Positions 1-8,812 of a stretch of 64,000 nucleotides of DNA are shown one piece after another. The notes below the pieces were generated by a model that saw only the letters and a program-made list of their open reading frames with translations, ran no database searches and was not told where the DNA came from. How positions within the stretch are numbered: position 1 is the stretch's first letter; each line of letters opens with the position of its first letter. The translations under genes and the position numbers were made by a program. Source of the stretch: an uncultured Campylobacterota bacterium (lineage in GTDB: Bacteria > Campylobacterota > Campylobacteria > Campylobacterales > Sulfurovaceae); NCBI GenBank assembly GCA_937141405.1, contig CAKZQQ010000006.1, forward strand, positions 310,001 to 374,000, written 5' to 3'.

Positions 1-1173
1 ATCGCAAATACAAAAGCAAATAATTATGAGATAAAAGCAAAAGAGTTAGAGGCAAAGTCGAAACAATCTCTTGTACAATCTCAGAAAAGCGACTACTATC
101 CCTATATCGATATAGGTGGCCAGTATGCGATACAAAATAAGGCTACCGCATATGGAGCAAGCGAAGCAAGAAGCGGCTTCATAACAGCGGGTATCAAGAT
201 ATTTGATGGTGGAGAGAGAAGTTCGCTTCTTAAAAAGAGTGATTATGAATATAAGGCATCTTTGCTTGAGAGTAGCAACTTTAAAAACAATAAGATACTT
301 GAACTTGCACAAAATTACTATGCACTTCTTAAACAAAAATCTTTTTTACAAGCGGTTATTACAAAAAGAGATACGCTCGGGTATCAATTGCAACGACTCA
401 AGGATTTCTATAAAGCAGGATTGACACCGAGAGAAGAGGTAGATAGGATTCAAGCTTCTTATGATGCAAGCCTCTATAATATCGAGTCGATAAAACTCTC
501 AATCGAGCAGATTAAAAATGCTTTAATGCTCATTAGCGGCAGAACAATCACTGATGTGAGCGAAGATCGTTTAATGGAGCCAAAAGGAGAGATGCCATTA
601 GAGCCGCTTGATAGCATCAAAGCGCTTACAGCACAACAAAATGCGCTAGAGCAAGGTGCAAAATCAATCGAAGCATCTAAGTATCCGACCATTAAACTAG
701 AAGACACCTACACAAGGTCTGAGTATTCAAAGCTCTCTTCTCCTGTGGCTGAAGAGTTTCTACTTCCAAGCCAAAATACGGTTACCGTGAGTGCCAATAT
801 GCGACTTTTTGACGGCGGTAAAAGAGATAAAAACAAAGAATCTTTGCAGTACCAGAAACTCTCTTTGGAGAGCCAAAAGAACTATATGCTTGAGAGTCAA
901 CAGAGTGACTTTGATCTCTCAAAGAGAAGAATAGAAGCGGTAAGTGCGCAGCTAAAAAGCACCAAAAGCTCACTCAATGCTTCAAAGAGCACGTATGAGT
1001 CTATCAAGGAGCAGTATGAGGCGGGGGTAGTTGATTATCTCTCCTATCTTGATGCACTTGATCAAAAGATAGATTCACTCGCGAGATACAAAGAGGCACT
1101 CTATGAGTATGAGATGGCAAAGGCTCTTTATTACTACTATGCCGGGAAAAATATCGAGGAGTACATCCAATGA
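1..1173 (+). CDS. TolC-family outer-membrane efflux protein (5' end missing)
   Basis: The reading frame is open from the first base of the window through to a TGA at 1171-1173, so the start codon and signal peptide lie upstream; an internal ATG at 262 is not the true start. The visible 390 residues are rich in long amphipathic helices with Ala/Ser/Gln/Lys heptads, and carry two copies of the signature near 'FDGGE/KR' (in the codons around 200-215 and 805-825), which marks the two structural repeats of the TolC/OEP fold. The last residues of this gene overlap the adaptor gene by four bases (ATGA). By family knowledge it forms the trimeric outer-membrane channel of the tripartite pump whose other two subunits follow. 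Substrate cannot be told from sequence. Confidence 0.9.
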   Translation: MANTKANNYEIKAKELEAKSKQSLVQSQKSDYYPYIDIGGQYAIQNKATAYGASEARSGFITAGIKIFDGGERSSLLKKSDYEYKASLLESSNFKNNKILELAQNYYALLKQKSFLQAVITKRDTLGYQLQRLKDFYKAGLTPREEVDRIQASYDASLYNIESIKLSIEQIKNALMLISGRTITDVSEDRLMEPKGEMPLEPLDSIKALTAQQNALEQGAKSIEASKYPTIKLEDTYTRSEYSKLSSPVAEEFLLPSQNTVTVSANMRLFDGGKRDKNKESLQYQKLSLESQKNYMLESQQSDFDLSKRRIEAVSAQLKSTKSSLNASKSTYESIKEQYEAGVVDYLSYLDALDQKIDSLARYKEALYEYEMAKALYYYYAGKNIEEYIQ

Positions 1174-1883
1174 AAAAAATACTATTTATTCTGTTTTTTA
1201 TAAATCTTTTAAGAGCCGAGGATGTCTATGCAACTTTTGATGTCCAAGCGGAACAGGAGGCTGCGATTGCGTTTAGCAGTAGCGGTATCATAAAGAATAT
1301 ATATGTCAAAGAGGGCACAAAAGTTAAAAAGGATGATGTAGTAGCAACACTTGAAAATAGTGACACTAAAGCTATGGTAGAGCGAGCAAGGGTTGCATTG
1401 AAGTATGCAAAAAAAGACCTTGATAGACAATACCAAGTTAAAAAATATCTTGATCAAGCGAGAATCGATAACTATCAAAAACTCTATGAGAGTGCAAAAG
1501 CGGAGTATGATTATCAAAATGCGCTTTATGAGAAAACTATACTTAGAGCTCCGTTTGACGGGACGATAACATCCAATCTCGTTGAAATCGGTGATGTTGT
1601 GAGCGGACAGATGATAACGAAGGCGTTTGAGATAGCTTCGCTTGATGATATAAAATTGGTCCTTACTTTTGATTCGAGACACTACGATAAGGTAAAAGTG
1701 GGGAGTCTATTTAGATACAAGATTGATGGCTCAGACAAAGAGTATACAGATAAGATTGAGCGTATCTACCCTGCAGTTGATAGCGCAACAAACAAGATAA
1801 CAGCCGAAGTGAAAGTCAAAGATTTTCCTGTAGGGCTTTTTGGTGCAGGCTACATCGTAGTCGATACGAACGGAACCAAGTAG
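1170..1883 (+). CDS. RND efflux periplasmic adaptor (HlyD/MFP family)
   Basis: 237 residues, short for the family (usually about 350-400), with a cleavable N-terminal signal (positive start, hydrophobic core, then AEDVYA). The lipoyl-like half motif 'GIIKNIYVKEGTKVKKDDVVATLE' region (about residues 39-62) and its partner 'APFDGTITSNLVEIGDVV' region (about 127-145) flank a short coiled-coil hairpin rich in Lys/Glu/Tyr, followed by a beta-barrel segment. It overlaps the upstream TolC-like gene by four bases and ends one base before the pump gene, so all three are one operon. It should bridge the inner-membrane pump to the outer-membrane channel. The short length suggests a minimal membrane-proximal domain rather than a truncation, since both lipoyl halves are present. 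Confidence 0.9.
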   Translation: MKKILFILFFINLLRAEDVYATFDVQAEQEAAIAFSSSGIIKNIYVKEGTKVKKDDVVATLENSDTKAMVERARVALKYAKKDLDRQYQVKKYLDQARIDNYQKLYESAKAEYDYQNALYEKTILRAPFDGTITSNLVEIGDVVSGQMITKAFEIASLDDIKLVLTFDSRHYDKVKVGSLFRYKIDGSDKEYTDKIERIYPAVDSATNKITAEVKVKDFPVGLFGAGYIVVDTNGTK

Positions 1884-1884
1884 T

Positions 1885-4800
1885 ATGTATAAGTTTGCGA
1901 TCAATAGACCCATCACGACACTCATGGGGGTGTTGGCATTTATAGTTTTCGGGCTAATCTCTTATAAGACGATGCCGGTAAATCTTTTCCCTAATGTTGA
2001 TTTTCCTGTTGTTACCGTGCAGACAGAGTACAGAGGTGCAGACGCGGCAACCGTGGAGAGTAAAGTAACTGATGTTATAGAAGAGAGCGTGAGCGGGATT
2101 GACGGGATCGATAAGCTCTTCTCTTCGAGTTATAACGGGTTTAGTGTTGTCACTATCCAATTTGAGCTTTCAAAAGACCTCAATGAGGCAACGAATGATG
2201 TGCGCGACAAGATAGGCTCTGCCGTCTTACCCTCTGAGGTAGAAAAGCCCGTGGTTAAAAAGTTAGGAGCCTCAGGTATTGCTATCTCTTTATTTATCTC
2301 AACAAAAAAAGATGAATCTTCATCATTGATGCGATTTGCTGATGAGAAAGTGAAGCCGAAACTTCAAAGGATAGAAGGGGTCGGCGAGGTTGAGCTGATT
2401 GGTTTTAGAGATAGGGAGATACGCATTTTTGTCAATCCGTTTTTACTTGATAAATATGAACTCACTACTTATGATTTGAGCAATAAAATCAAAACATCCA
2501 ATGTCAATTTGGGTGCAGGAGAGCTCATCGATCAAAAAAATAAAATTACCATCAAGACAAAGGGTGATGCCGATAGTATAGAGGAGCTCAAATCGATTAT
2601 CATTAAGCCCGGCGTGCGACTTAGAGATGTTGCAACCGTGATTGACGGGATGAGTGATGTAGAGAGTTACTCTTCTAGTAAAGGGGAGATAGGTGTCAAG
2701 CTTGATGTTAAAAAGATACCGGGAAAGAACACGCTCAATATCATCAGAGATGTCAAAAAAATATATCCTGATTTGGTGGAGATGGCAGGTAGCGAGTATG
2801 ATTTGAAGCTTTTAAATGATCAATCCGAGAAGATTATGGTCAATATCGATAATGTAACATTTGATCTTATCTTTGGTGCATTCTTAGCAATCCTAATCGT
2901 TTTTCTCTTTTTGCGTAATGTGCGTTCGACGTTTATCTCAGCGATGGCTATTCCTACCTCTATTATAGGGACTTTTGCTATCATTGATTGGCTAGGCTAT
3001 GACCTCAATAGGCTCACCCTTATAGGGCTTACGCTTGCGATTGGTATCTTTATTGATGATGCTATTATTGTTATAGAGAATATTAGTAAAAAGATGGAGG
3101 CAGGCATCAAGCCTTTTGAGGCATCATACGAGGGGATTAAAGAGATTATCTTTTCTATCTTGGCGATATCCTCTGTGTTGCTTGCCGTTTTTATCCCTGT
3201 TGCATATATGGATGGTATCGTGGGGATGTTTTTTAACTCTTTTGCAATGACTGTTGCTTCGGGTGTTGCGATATCTTTTTTGGTTGCTACGATGCTTATC
3301 CCGTCACTCTCGGCAAGATTATTAGATCCAAAAGAGAGCAAGTTCTACCATATGACCGAGCCGATTTTACAAAAAGTTGATGCACTTTATGTTGCTACAC
3401 TCAAACCTGTATTGAAATTTAAATATATAACGGTTATTGCGACCGTCTTGCTTTTGATCTTATCTACAAGACTGAATGTCGGTATGAATTTTCTTCCTAT
3501 GCAGGACTATAGCGAGTTTCAAGTGCAAATCAAGACACCTACAGGTGCAAATATTGAGACTACCAAAAAAATGGTGCAACCTCTCGTAGATGAAATTAAT
3601 GCAAATAAATTGGTCGATTATTCTATCTTGAGCATAGGTTACAATACGGCAAGAGAGGCAAATAAAGCAAAGATATATGTGAAGCTTATCCCAGTTAAAG
3701 ATAGAGATGTCAGCCAAGAGAATATCGTCAAAGAGTATTCGGATAAGTTTGCTAAATTCAAAGATATGAAGATCGTTGTTGAGGAGGTTTCCCCGTTTGA
3801 GACAGGAGGCAGTAATGCTGCTGTACAGATTATTATCACAGGTGATAGTTTGGATACGCTTGGTGAGGTATCTCAAAAGGCTATGGATATACTCGCGCAG
3901 ACTAAAGGAATAGTTGGGATAGATAGTGATTACGAAGCAGGCAATCCGGAGATACAGGTTCATATCCTTAGAGATAGGGCAGAGCGAATGGGTGTTGATG
4001 TTCAAGATATCGCCTCTGTGCTCAATAGCGCATACTCGAGCGATACCCCTATATCCTATTATGAAGAGAATGGGAAAGAGTATGATATAACCCTGAGACT
4101 TGATGATAAATATAGAGCAGGTATTTTTGATCTTTATAAACTTAAAGTAAGAAATGTCAATAATGAATTGGTACCGATAGATTCATTGATCGAGATTGAA
4201 AGAGGGGTTAATGTCACGTCAATAAATCGGTATGATAGAAGCAGGAAAGTACTTGTAACCTCCGGAATATTTGGAAATACGCTCGATAAGATTATCGCTT
4301 CGATAGATCCAAAATTAAAAGATATTATGCCAAAAGGGTATAGCTATACCTATAGCGGTGATGTTGAAAATATGGAAGACACCAATAAGGCTTTCGGTGC
4401 CGCGGTTCTTTTAGCAGTCGTTTTGATCTATCTCATATTGGCATCTTTGTATGAGTCTTTTGTGCAACCTTTTATCATCATGGTAGCGATGCCGCTCTCT
4501 ATTACAGGCATAATGTTTGCACTTTTTTTGGGTGGTAAGAGTTTTAGTCTTTTTGTTATGATCGGTATCATTCTGCTTTTGGGAATGGTCGGTAAAAATG
4601 CCATTTTGGTTGTCGATTTTGCAAATAAAGCTATAGCAGAAGGTAAAGAGATTGATGCGGCACTTTTTGAAGCAGGGGAGAAAAGGCTTAGACCTATATT
4701 GATGACTACCTTTGCGATGATAGGAGCGATGATGCCTTTGGCGTTTGGAAACGGTGCCGGTCATGAGAGTAACTCTCCTATGGCACTTGCAATTATAGGG

Positions 4801-4914
4801 GGATTGACAAGCTCAACACTGCTAACGCTTTTAGTTGTTCCGGCTATCTATAAGATGATATATCCGCTTGATAGATGGCTTAGAAAATGGTATGAAAAAG
4901 GGAAAGTTTCATAG
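1885..4914 (+). CDS. RND multidrug efflux permease (HAE-1/AcrB-like)
   Basis: 1009 residues, normal for AcrB-type proton-driven pumps. It opens with the family signature 'FAINRPITTLM' and 'PVNLFPNVDFPVV', has two large periplasmic loops and two sets of transmembrane helices. In TM4 the proton-relay pair is present (FIDDAIIVIENI), and in TM10 the matching lysine (GMVGKNAILVVDFA), so the pump should be active. The Asp-Asp/Lys arrangement and lack of His/Met-rich stretches favour hydrophobe/amphiphile efflux over heavy-metal (CzcA) export, but substrate is an inference. Third gene of the efflux operon; its 3' end overlaps the convergent ruvX by six bases. Confidence 0.93.
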   Translation: MYKFAINRPITTLMGVLAFIVFGLISYKTMPVNLFPNVDFPVVTVQTEYRGADAATVESKVTDVIEESVSGIDGIDKLFSSSYNGFSVVTIQFELSKDLNEATNDVRDKIGSAVLPSEVEKPVVKKLGASGIAISLFISTKKDESSSLMRFADEKVKPKLQRIEGVGEVELIGFRDREIRIFVNPFLLDKYELTTYDLSNKIKTSNVNLGAGELIDQKNKITIKTKGDADSIEELKSIIIKPGVRLRDVATVIDGMSDVESYSSSKGEIGVKLDVKKIPGKNTLNIIRDVKKIYPDLVEMAGSEYDLKLLNDQSEKIMVNIDNVTFDLIFGAFLAILIVFLFLRNVRSTFISAMAIPTSIIGTFAIIDWLGYDLNRLTLIGLTLAIGIFIDDAIIVIENISKKMEAGIKPFEASYEGIKEIIFSILAISSVLLAVFIPVAYMDGIVGMFFNSFAMTVASGVAISFLVATMLIPSLSARLLDPKESKFYHMTEPILQKVDALYVATLKPVLKFKYITVIATVLLLILSTRLNVGMNFLPMQDYSEFQVQIKTPTGANIETTKKMVQPLVDEINANKLVDYSILSIGYNTAREANKAKIYVKLIPVKDRDVSQENIVKEYSDKFAKFKDMKIVVEEVSPFETGGSNAAVQIIITGDSLDTLGEVSQKAMDILAQTKGIVGIDSDYEAGNPEIQVHILRDRAERMGVDVQDIASVLNSAYSSDTPISYYEENGKEYDITLRLDDKYRAGIFDLYKLKVRNVNNELVPIDSLIEIERGVNVTSINRYDRSRKVLVTSGIFGNTLDKIIASIDPKLKDIMPKGYSYTYSGDVENMEDTNKAFGAAVLLAVVLIYLILASLYESFVQPFIIMVAMPLSITGIMFALFLGGKSFSLFVMIGIILLLGMVGKNAILVVDFANKAIAEGKEIDAALFEAGEKRLRPILMTTFAMIGAMMPLAFGNGAGHESNSPMALAIIGGLTSSTLLTLLVVPAIYKMIYPLDRWLRKWYEKGKVS

Positions 4915-5298
4915 TATGCCAAGGTAACGTTCTAGGATTATGGAAGCGGCTATGGAGTCTATCTTGCCGTCTCTTCTGTTTTTAAAGATGCCGACACTTC
5001 TCTCTTTTGCTTCTTGAGATGAGTTTTGTTCATCTTGGTAGACTACGGGAATATCCAATTGTAAAAGAGAGACAAAATGCTCGATTCTTCTTTGCATCTC
5101 AGCAGATGATGAGCCATCAAGAGGTAATCCGACAACAAGTTTTTCTATATCCCACTCTTTTAAAGCATCTCTTGCATCATGAGCTGCTTGCTCTCTGTTA
5201 CGTCTGATAATGGCATCTTGCGGAAAGATATTTTTGCCATCAAGTGTGATGGCAAGTCCGATTCTTTTAAGTCCGATATCTATACAGGCCAGTTTCAT
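4909..5298 (-). CDS. ruvX: Putative pre-16S rRNA nuclease / Holliday-junction resolvase-like RuvX (YqgF)
   Basis: 129 residues. The N-terminal 'LACIDIGLKRIGLAI' is the RNase-H-fold first strand with the catalytic Asp; 'KLVVGLPLDG' and the C-terminal 'KIDSIAASIILERYL' carry the other conserved acidic/small residues of YqgF. In bacteria this protein is linked to 5' maturation of 16S rRNA and, less surely, to recombination. Slightly shorter than the roughly 138-residue E. coli protein. It is eight bases downstream of the NlpC/P60 lipoprotein gene on the same strand, so probably the last gene of that run. The start is the ATG of MKLACID; no better upstream option is visible. Confidence 0.9.
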   Translation of the reverse strand: MKLACIDIGLKRIGLAITLDGKNIFPQDAIIRRNREQAAHDARDALKEWDIEKLVVGLPLDGSSSAEMQRRIEHFVSLLQLDIPVVYQDEQNSSQEAKERSVGIFKNRRDGKIDSIAASIILERYLGIL

Positions 5299-5306
5299 AA
5301 GACCTC

Positions 5307-6242
5307 TTAAGAGGATAGCTTTGTAATAAATGCCTCTTTAACAATCTTCTCTTTGACTGATGTCAATGTTTTATCTGCCTCATTTCTATCTTTAAAAGGA
5401 CCAATGAGCAGTTTTTTACTATCTTTGTATTCGTTTGAAGGCAGCAGTGTATAGGTGTGCCCTGATTTTTTTATCTTATTGATGAGGTTTTGCTTCGGTT
5501 CTTTTTTGAAAAGCCCAAGCTGCACATAATACCCTGCATTCGGGTTTTGATTTACCTCGATTTTATTTGCCGCCAAATGAACATCTTGCACAATAAACGC
5601 TTTAGCATTTGGTGTTTGATTGTTTATAGCCAACATTACAGGATGTCTATCTTTGGATGCTATCTTGCTTTTTATCTCTCTAAGTGAGGCAAAATAGACA
5701 CTATCTTTGGGCGCGTTGAGATATCTTTTTGCCCCTCTAAATCTCTTTTTGTAGTACTCGTTGTCAAAAAGTTCGCTGACAGTGATTGTATAATCGGTTG
5801 TACTAGCATGGGTAAATTTTCCATCACCTAAGTATATGCCGACATGAGTAATCTTGCCGGTTCTTCTCTTGGTAGTGTCAAAGAATATAAGATCACCAAA
5901 CTGCAGATCGCTCATCTTGATAGATTTTCCCTTTTTGATCTGGTCTCTTGCAACGCGCGGTATCTCTATGCCCATCTTGCCAAACGCATAGTAGGTGTAG
6001 CCCGAGCAATCAAAACATTCAGGACCTTCTTCCGCCCAAACATAATGTCTTCCTTGCAGCTCACTGATCGTTTTCGCGAGATTTACATAGTTGGCTGATT
6101 GTGTTTTTTCAGGTTTAAATATAGCATATCTAGGATGTTTAGGGAAAGGGTTATTAGGGTCTATCTTTGCTTGTTTTTGCGAACACCCCGAGAATAGCAA
6201 CAAAAAACAGAGAATCGTAAAAGTTATTTTATATAGTTTCAT
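5307..6242 (-). CDS. NlpC/P60 peptidoglycan hydrolase lipoprotein with C-terminal SPOR domain
   Basis: 311 residues. A lipobox (LLFSGC, Cys20) ends the signal peptide, predicting a lipid-anchored periplasmic protein. The NlpC/P60 papain-like domain (about residues 60-165) shows the catalytic Cys in FDCSGY, the first His in THVGIYLGDG and the second His in FTHAST. By family knowledge such domains cleave D-Glu-meso-DAP bonds in peptidoglycan stem peptides. The last 70 residues (GYYVQLGLFKKE to the end) match the SPOR fold that binds denuded glycan at division sites. The combination suggests a septal cell-wall hydrolase. A second SPOR protein is encoded at 38342-39046; both share the 'LLIGPF/YK.R.EA' SPOR core. 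Confidence 0.88.
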   Translation of the reverse strand: MKLYKITFTILCFLLLFSGCSQKQAKIDPNNPFPKHPRYAIFKPEKTQSANYVNLAKTISELQGRHYVWAEEGPECFDCSGYTYYAFGKMGIEIPRVARDQIKKGKSIKMSDLQFGDLIFFDTTKRRTGKITHVGIYLGDGKFTHASTTDYTITVSELFDNEYYKKRFRGAKRYLNAPKDSVYFASLREIKSKIASKDRHPVMLAINNQTPNAKAFIVQDVHLAANKIEVNQNPNAGYYVQLGLFKKEPKQNLINKIKKSGHTYTLLPSNEYKDSKKLLIGPFKDRNEADKTLTSVKEKIVKEAFITKLSS

Positions 6243-6290
6243 TTTAGCTAGCCCCCTTGCAGCTAATTTTTCATATTATATCATATTATT

Positions 6291-7316
6291 TCATAAAATC
6301 AACATTCCATCACCATAAGAGAAAAATTTATATTTTTCTTTAATAGCTTCATTATATATCTGCAAAGCTTTATCTCTCCCTAAAAAGGAGCTAATGAGCA
6401 TTAAAAGTGTACTTTTTGGTAGATGAAAATTTGTAAGAAGATGATCAACTCTTTGTGGTGGATTGTTGGGATGTAAGAAGAGATCACACTCTCCTTCGCT
6501 TCTTTGAGTGCGGTGATAATACTCAATCGTTCTTGTTACGGTTGTGCCTATGGCGAGGATTTTTTTATTTGAATCAAGTGCTTTTAGGCTCTTGCTTGGA
6601 ATGTGAAAATACTCTGAATGCATGATATGCTCCATGATATTATCAGCCTCTATCGGTTTAAATGTTCCGGCCCCCACATGAAGTGTAAGCTCATATGTCT
6701 CAAACTCTCTTTGCAGATCATCTAAAAGTTGAGGAGTAAAGTGCAAAGAGGCAGTAGGAGCGGCAACGGCACCCTCTTTTTTTGCAAAGAGACTTTGGTA
6801 ATTGATGGTATCCTCTTTTGTGTCTTCTCTATCGATATAGGGAGGCAAAGGAACATGACCAATAGTCTCTAAGATGAGAGCTAGCTCTTCAAAGTTAAGC
6901 TTTTTACCCTTGCGCTCAAAAGTCACTATACGCGAGCCATCATCAAGGAGCTCTTGGACGGTTGCTTGCAGATTATTATCAAAAAAAAGCTCACTTCCGA
7001 GACTGACTCTGCCGCGAATCATCGCCATAAATCTATCATCACCGAGTGGTTTATTGAGGAGTAGTTCGACCTTGCCGCCACTACTTTTACGACCAAATAT
7101 TCTTGCTTTGATCACTTTTGTGTTATTTAAAAATATGGCTGTCTCTTGTGGGATAAAATCAAGTAGATGAGAAAAGGTGTTGTGGATAATCGTATCTTTT
7201 GATCTATCGTAGACGAGTAGTCTTGCACTATCAGGCGGATTGGCAGGCTCTTTTGCTATGAGCTCATTTGGGAGGTTATAATCATATCCTGCAGTAAGAA
7301 GGTCAGCCTCATGCAT
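6291..7316 (-). CDS. queA: S-adenosylmethionine:tRNA ribosyltransferase-isomerase QueA
   Basis: 341 residues, the usual length. It begins MHEADLLTAGYDYNLP and contains the family signatures 'ELIAKEPANPPDSARLLV', 'LNNTKVIKARIFG' and 'TASLHFTPQLLDDL', ending with 'LLTNFHLPKSTLLMLISSF'. QueA transfers the ribosyl group of SAM to preQ1 at the wobble base of GUN tRNAs, the penultimate step of queuosine synthesis. Its start codon directly abuts the tatC stop, so it is co-transcribed with tatBC. As I recall, the order queA-tatC-tatB-hemW matches C. jejuni Cj0577c-Cj0580c. Confidence 0.95.
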   Translation of the reverse strand: MHEADLLTAGYDYNLPNELIAKEPANPPDSARLLVYDRSKDTIIHNTFSHLLDFIPQETAIFLNNTKVIKARIFGRKSSGGKVELLLNKPLGDDRFMAMIRGRVSLGSELFFDNNLQATVQELLDDGSRIVTFERKGKKLNFEELALILETIGHVPLPPYIDREDTKEDTINYQSLFAKKEGAVAAPTASLHFTPQLLDDLQREFETYELTLHVGAGTFKPIEADNIMEHIMHSEYFHIPSKSLKALDSNKKILAIGTTVTRTIEYYHRTQRSEGECDLFLHPNNPPQRVDHLLTNFHLPKSTLLMLISSFLGRDKALQIYNEAIKEKYKFFSYGDGMLIL

Positions 7317-8300
7317 CTAATCTTCGCTACTCTTTTTTTCAGGATTGACCATTTTGACGATCAATATAGATACTCCATACAAAAAGACAAGCGGTATCGC
7401 CATGAGCATTTGTGTGATCACATCCGGCGGCGTTAAGAGTGCGGCAACGGCAAAGATGATAACGATGGCGTATTTGAAAAAGTCTATAAGCGTTCTATCA
7501 GTAATGAGCCCAAGCAGTGCCAAGAAATAGGCAAAAACAGGAAGTTCAAATGCAATCCCAAAGCCCATAAGTATCTTTGTGAAAAACCCAACATAGTCCT
7601 CTATATTGATAAGTGGCGTATATAAGAAGGCGCCAAAAGTGATGAGAAATTGAAATCCAAAGGGGGTAACGACATAGTAGGCAAAAAGTACACCCAAAAA
7701 GAACATGATCGATCCACCCAAAACAAACGGTATAATCATCTTTTTCTCACTATCATAGAGCCCCGGAGCGATAAAAAGCCATATTTGATAGAGGATGAAC
7801 GGGAGGGCACCTAGAAGCGCTGCAAAAAAGGAGACTTTAATCGCAACAAAGAGCGTTCCGGCGACTTGGTGTGTTGTGATGCGTCCTAAAAATCCTGAGG
7901 ATGCTCCCTCTTTGTAGGTATTTTCCTCTTTTTTAAGTATCTCTGTAAGCTCTTTGGCTGCAAGAGATGCCTCTTTGAGATAATCTGAGAGATTACTATC
8001 GAGTGGGGCTGCTTGTAGGCTTGCTTTCTCAAGATTTTCTTGAAGTTTTACCGTGGTTATGATTTTTGTGCCCTCTTTGATTGTTCCATTGGCTTCATGG
8101 TTGGTTTCCCATAACTTCTTATCTTTATTCGTGATGATGATGCCGACTTGATCGAGTGCGTCATTAAGTGGTTTTGTAATCCATGCGAGGATAGATTGGT
8201 TGAAAAAGAAAGCAATGAGAAAAAAAACGAGGACACTCGCGACACTCAGACCTAGCCTTTTTCTGAGTTCTACTAGATGCGGCTTGAGGTCTTCAAACAT
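7317..8300 (-). CDS. tatC: Sec-independent protein translocase subunit TatC
   Basis: 327 residues with six predicted membrane segments. The N-terminal 'EDLKPHLVELRKRL' and the central 'GALPFILYQIWLFIAPGLYDSEKK' are TatC hallmarks (substrate twin-arginine recognition surface). It is longer than E. coli TatC (258) because of a charged periplasmic insertion of roughly 80 residues after TM1 (about residues 45-125), a feature I have seen described for this lineage but which deserves a check. The gene overlaps the tatB stop by one base (TAATG). It would export folded cofactor enzymes, including the Tat-tagged molybdoenzyme encoded at 51259. No tatA lies in the window. Confidence 0.94.
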   Translation of the reverse strand: MFEDLKPHLVELRKRLGLSVASVLVFFLIAFFFNQSILAWITKPLNDALDQVGIIITNKDKKLWETNHEANGTIKEGTKIITTVKLQENLEKASLQAAPLDSNLSDYLKEASLAAKELTEILKKEENTYKEGASSGFLGRITTHQVAGTLFVAIKVSFFAALLGALPFILYQIWLFIAPGLYDSEKKMIIPFVLGGSIMFFLGVLFAYYVVTPFGFQFLITFGAFLYTPLINIEDYVGFFTKILMGFGIAFELPVFAYFLALLGLITDRTLIDFFKYAIVIIFAVAALLTPPDVITQMLMAIPLVFLYGVSILIVKMVNPEKKSSED

Positions 8301-8692
8301 TATTTATCATCCTTAGGCTCTTTTGTTGCATCATTTTTTGGAGTTTTTTTAAAGGTCACTTTTTCTTGTTTTGGAGCCTCCTTCTTTGGCTCTTTTTTTG
8401 CCACTTTTAGTGCATCGGCTATCTCTTTTTTTGGATCAAAATCTATATTTTTAAACCCTTTGAGATCTTCGGTTGCCTCATCAAGCTTCTTTTTGTAGCT
8501 TAGCGTCTCCTCTTTGAGATCACTCAGACGCATCTCTTCATCGATAGCACTTTTTGCTTCATTGATAGTTTTTTTCGCACTTCTAAAAAATTTGCCTATC
8601 TGCACCATCGCCTCAGGAAGTTTGTCCGGACCCAAAAAGAGTATGGCAATGATCGCTATAAAAAGTAACTCTGTAAAGCCGATTCCAAACAT
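8300..8692 (-). CDS. tatB: Sec-independent translocase subunit TatB
   Basis: 130 residues: an N-terminal transmembrane helix (MFGIGFTELLFIAIIAILFLG), the conserved 'GPDKLPEA' hinge, then a long charged amphipathic helix and a Lys/Pro-rich tail. The initial F-G-I-G-F-T-E segment with an acidic residue and the length point to TatB rather than TatA. TatB with TatC forms the receptor for twin-arginine signals. A plausible Shine-Dalgarno (GGGTAGAG) precedes the ATG. It is the first gene of the tatB-tatC-queA run; 120 bases separate it from hemW. Confidence 0.9.
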   Translation of the reverse strand: MFGIGFTELLFIAIIAILFLGPDKLPEAMVQIGKFFRSAKKTINEAKSAIDEEMRLSDLKEETLSYKKKLDEATEDLKGFKNIDFDPKKEIADALKVAKKEPKKEAPKQEKVTFKKTPKNDATKEPKDDK

Positions 8693-8812
8693 CTCTACCC
8701 CTGCTAATTAGTGGAGATATTTTATCACAAAAAGTTTAAGAGCACCTCTATAGTATTAGGGGCATATGCTTGGTTTTAACAGAGGTGTTTAAGTTTGAAG
8801 ATGCTTGCACCT

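Noticed and set aside
3460-4005. 181-codon minus-strand frame inside the RND pump gene
   Set aside because: Composition is Cys/Ile/Tyr-rich and antisense to a clear, full-length pump; no ribosome-binding site.
8743-8787. CACCTCT ... AGAGGTG inverted repeat between hemW and tatB as a small RNA or riboswitch
   Set aside because: Only seven pairs over a 31-base loop; too weak to support a call, could at best be a terminator of hemW-facing transcripts.
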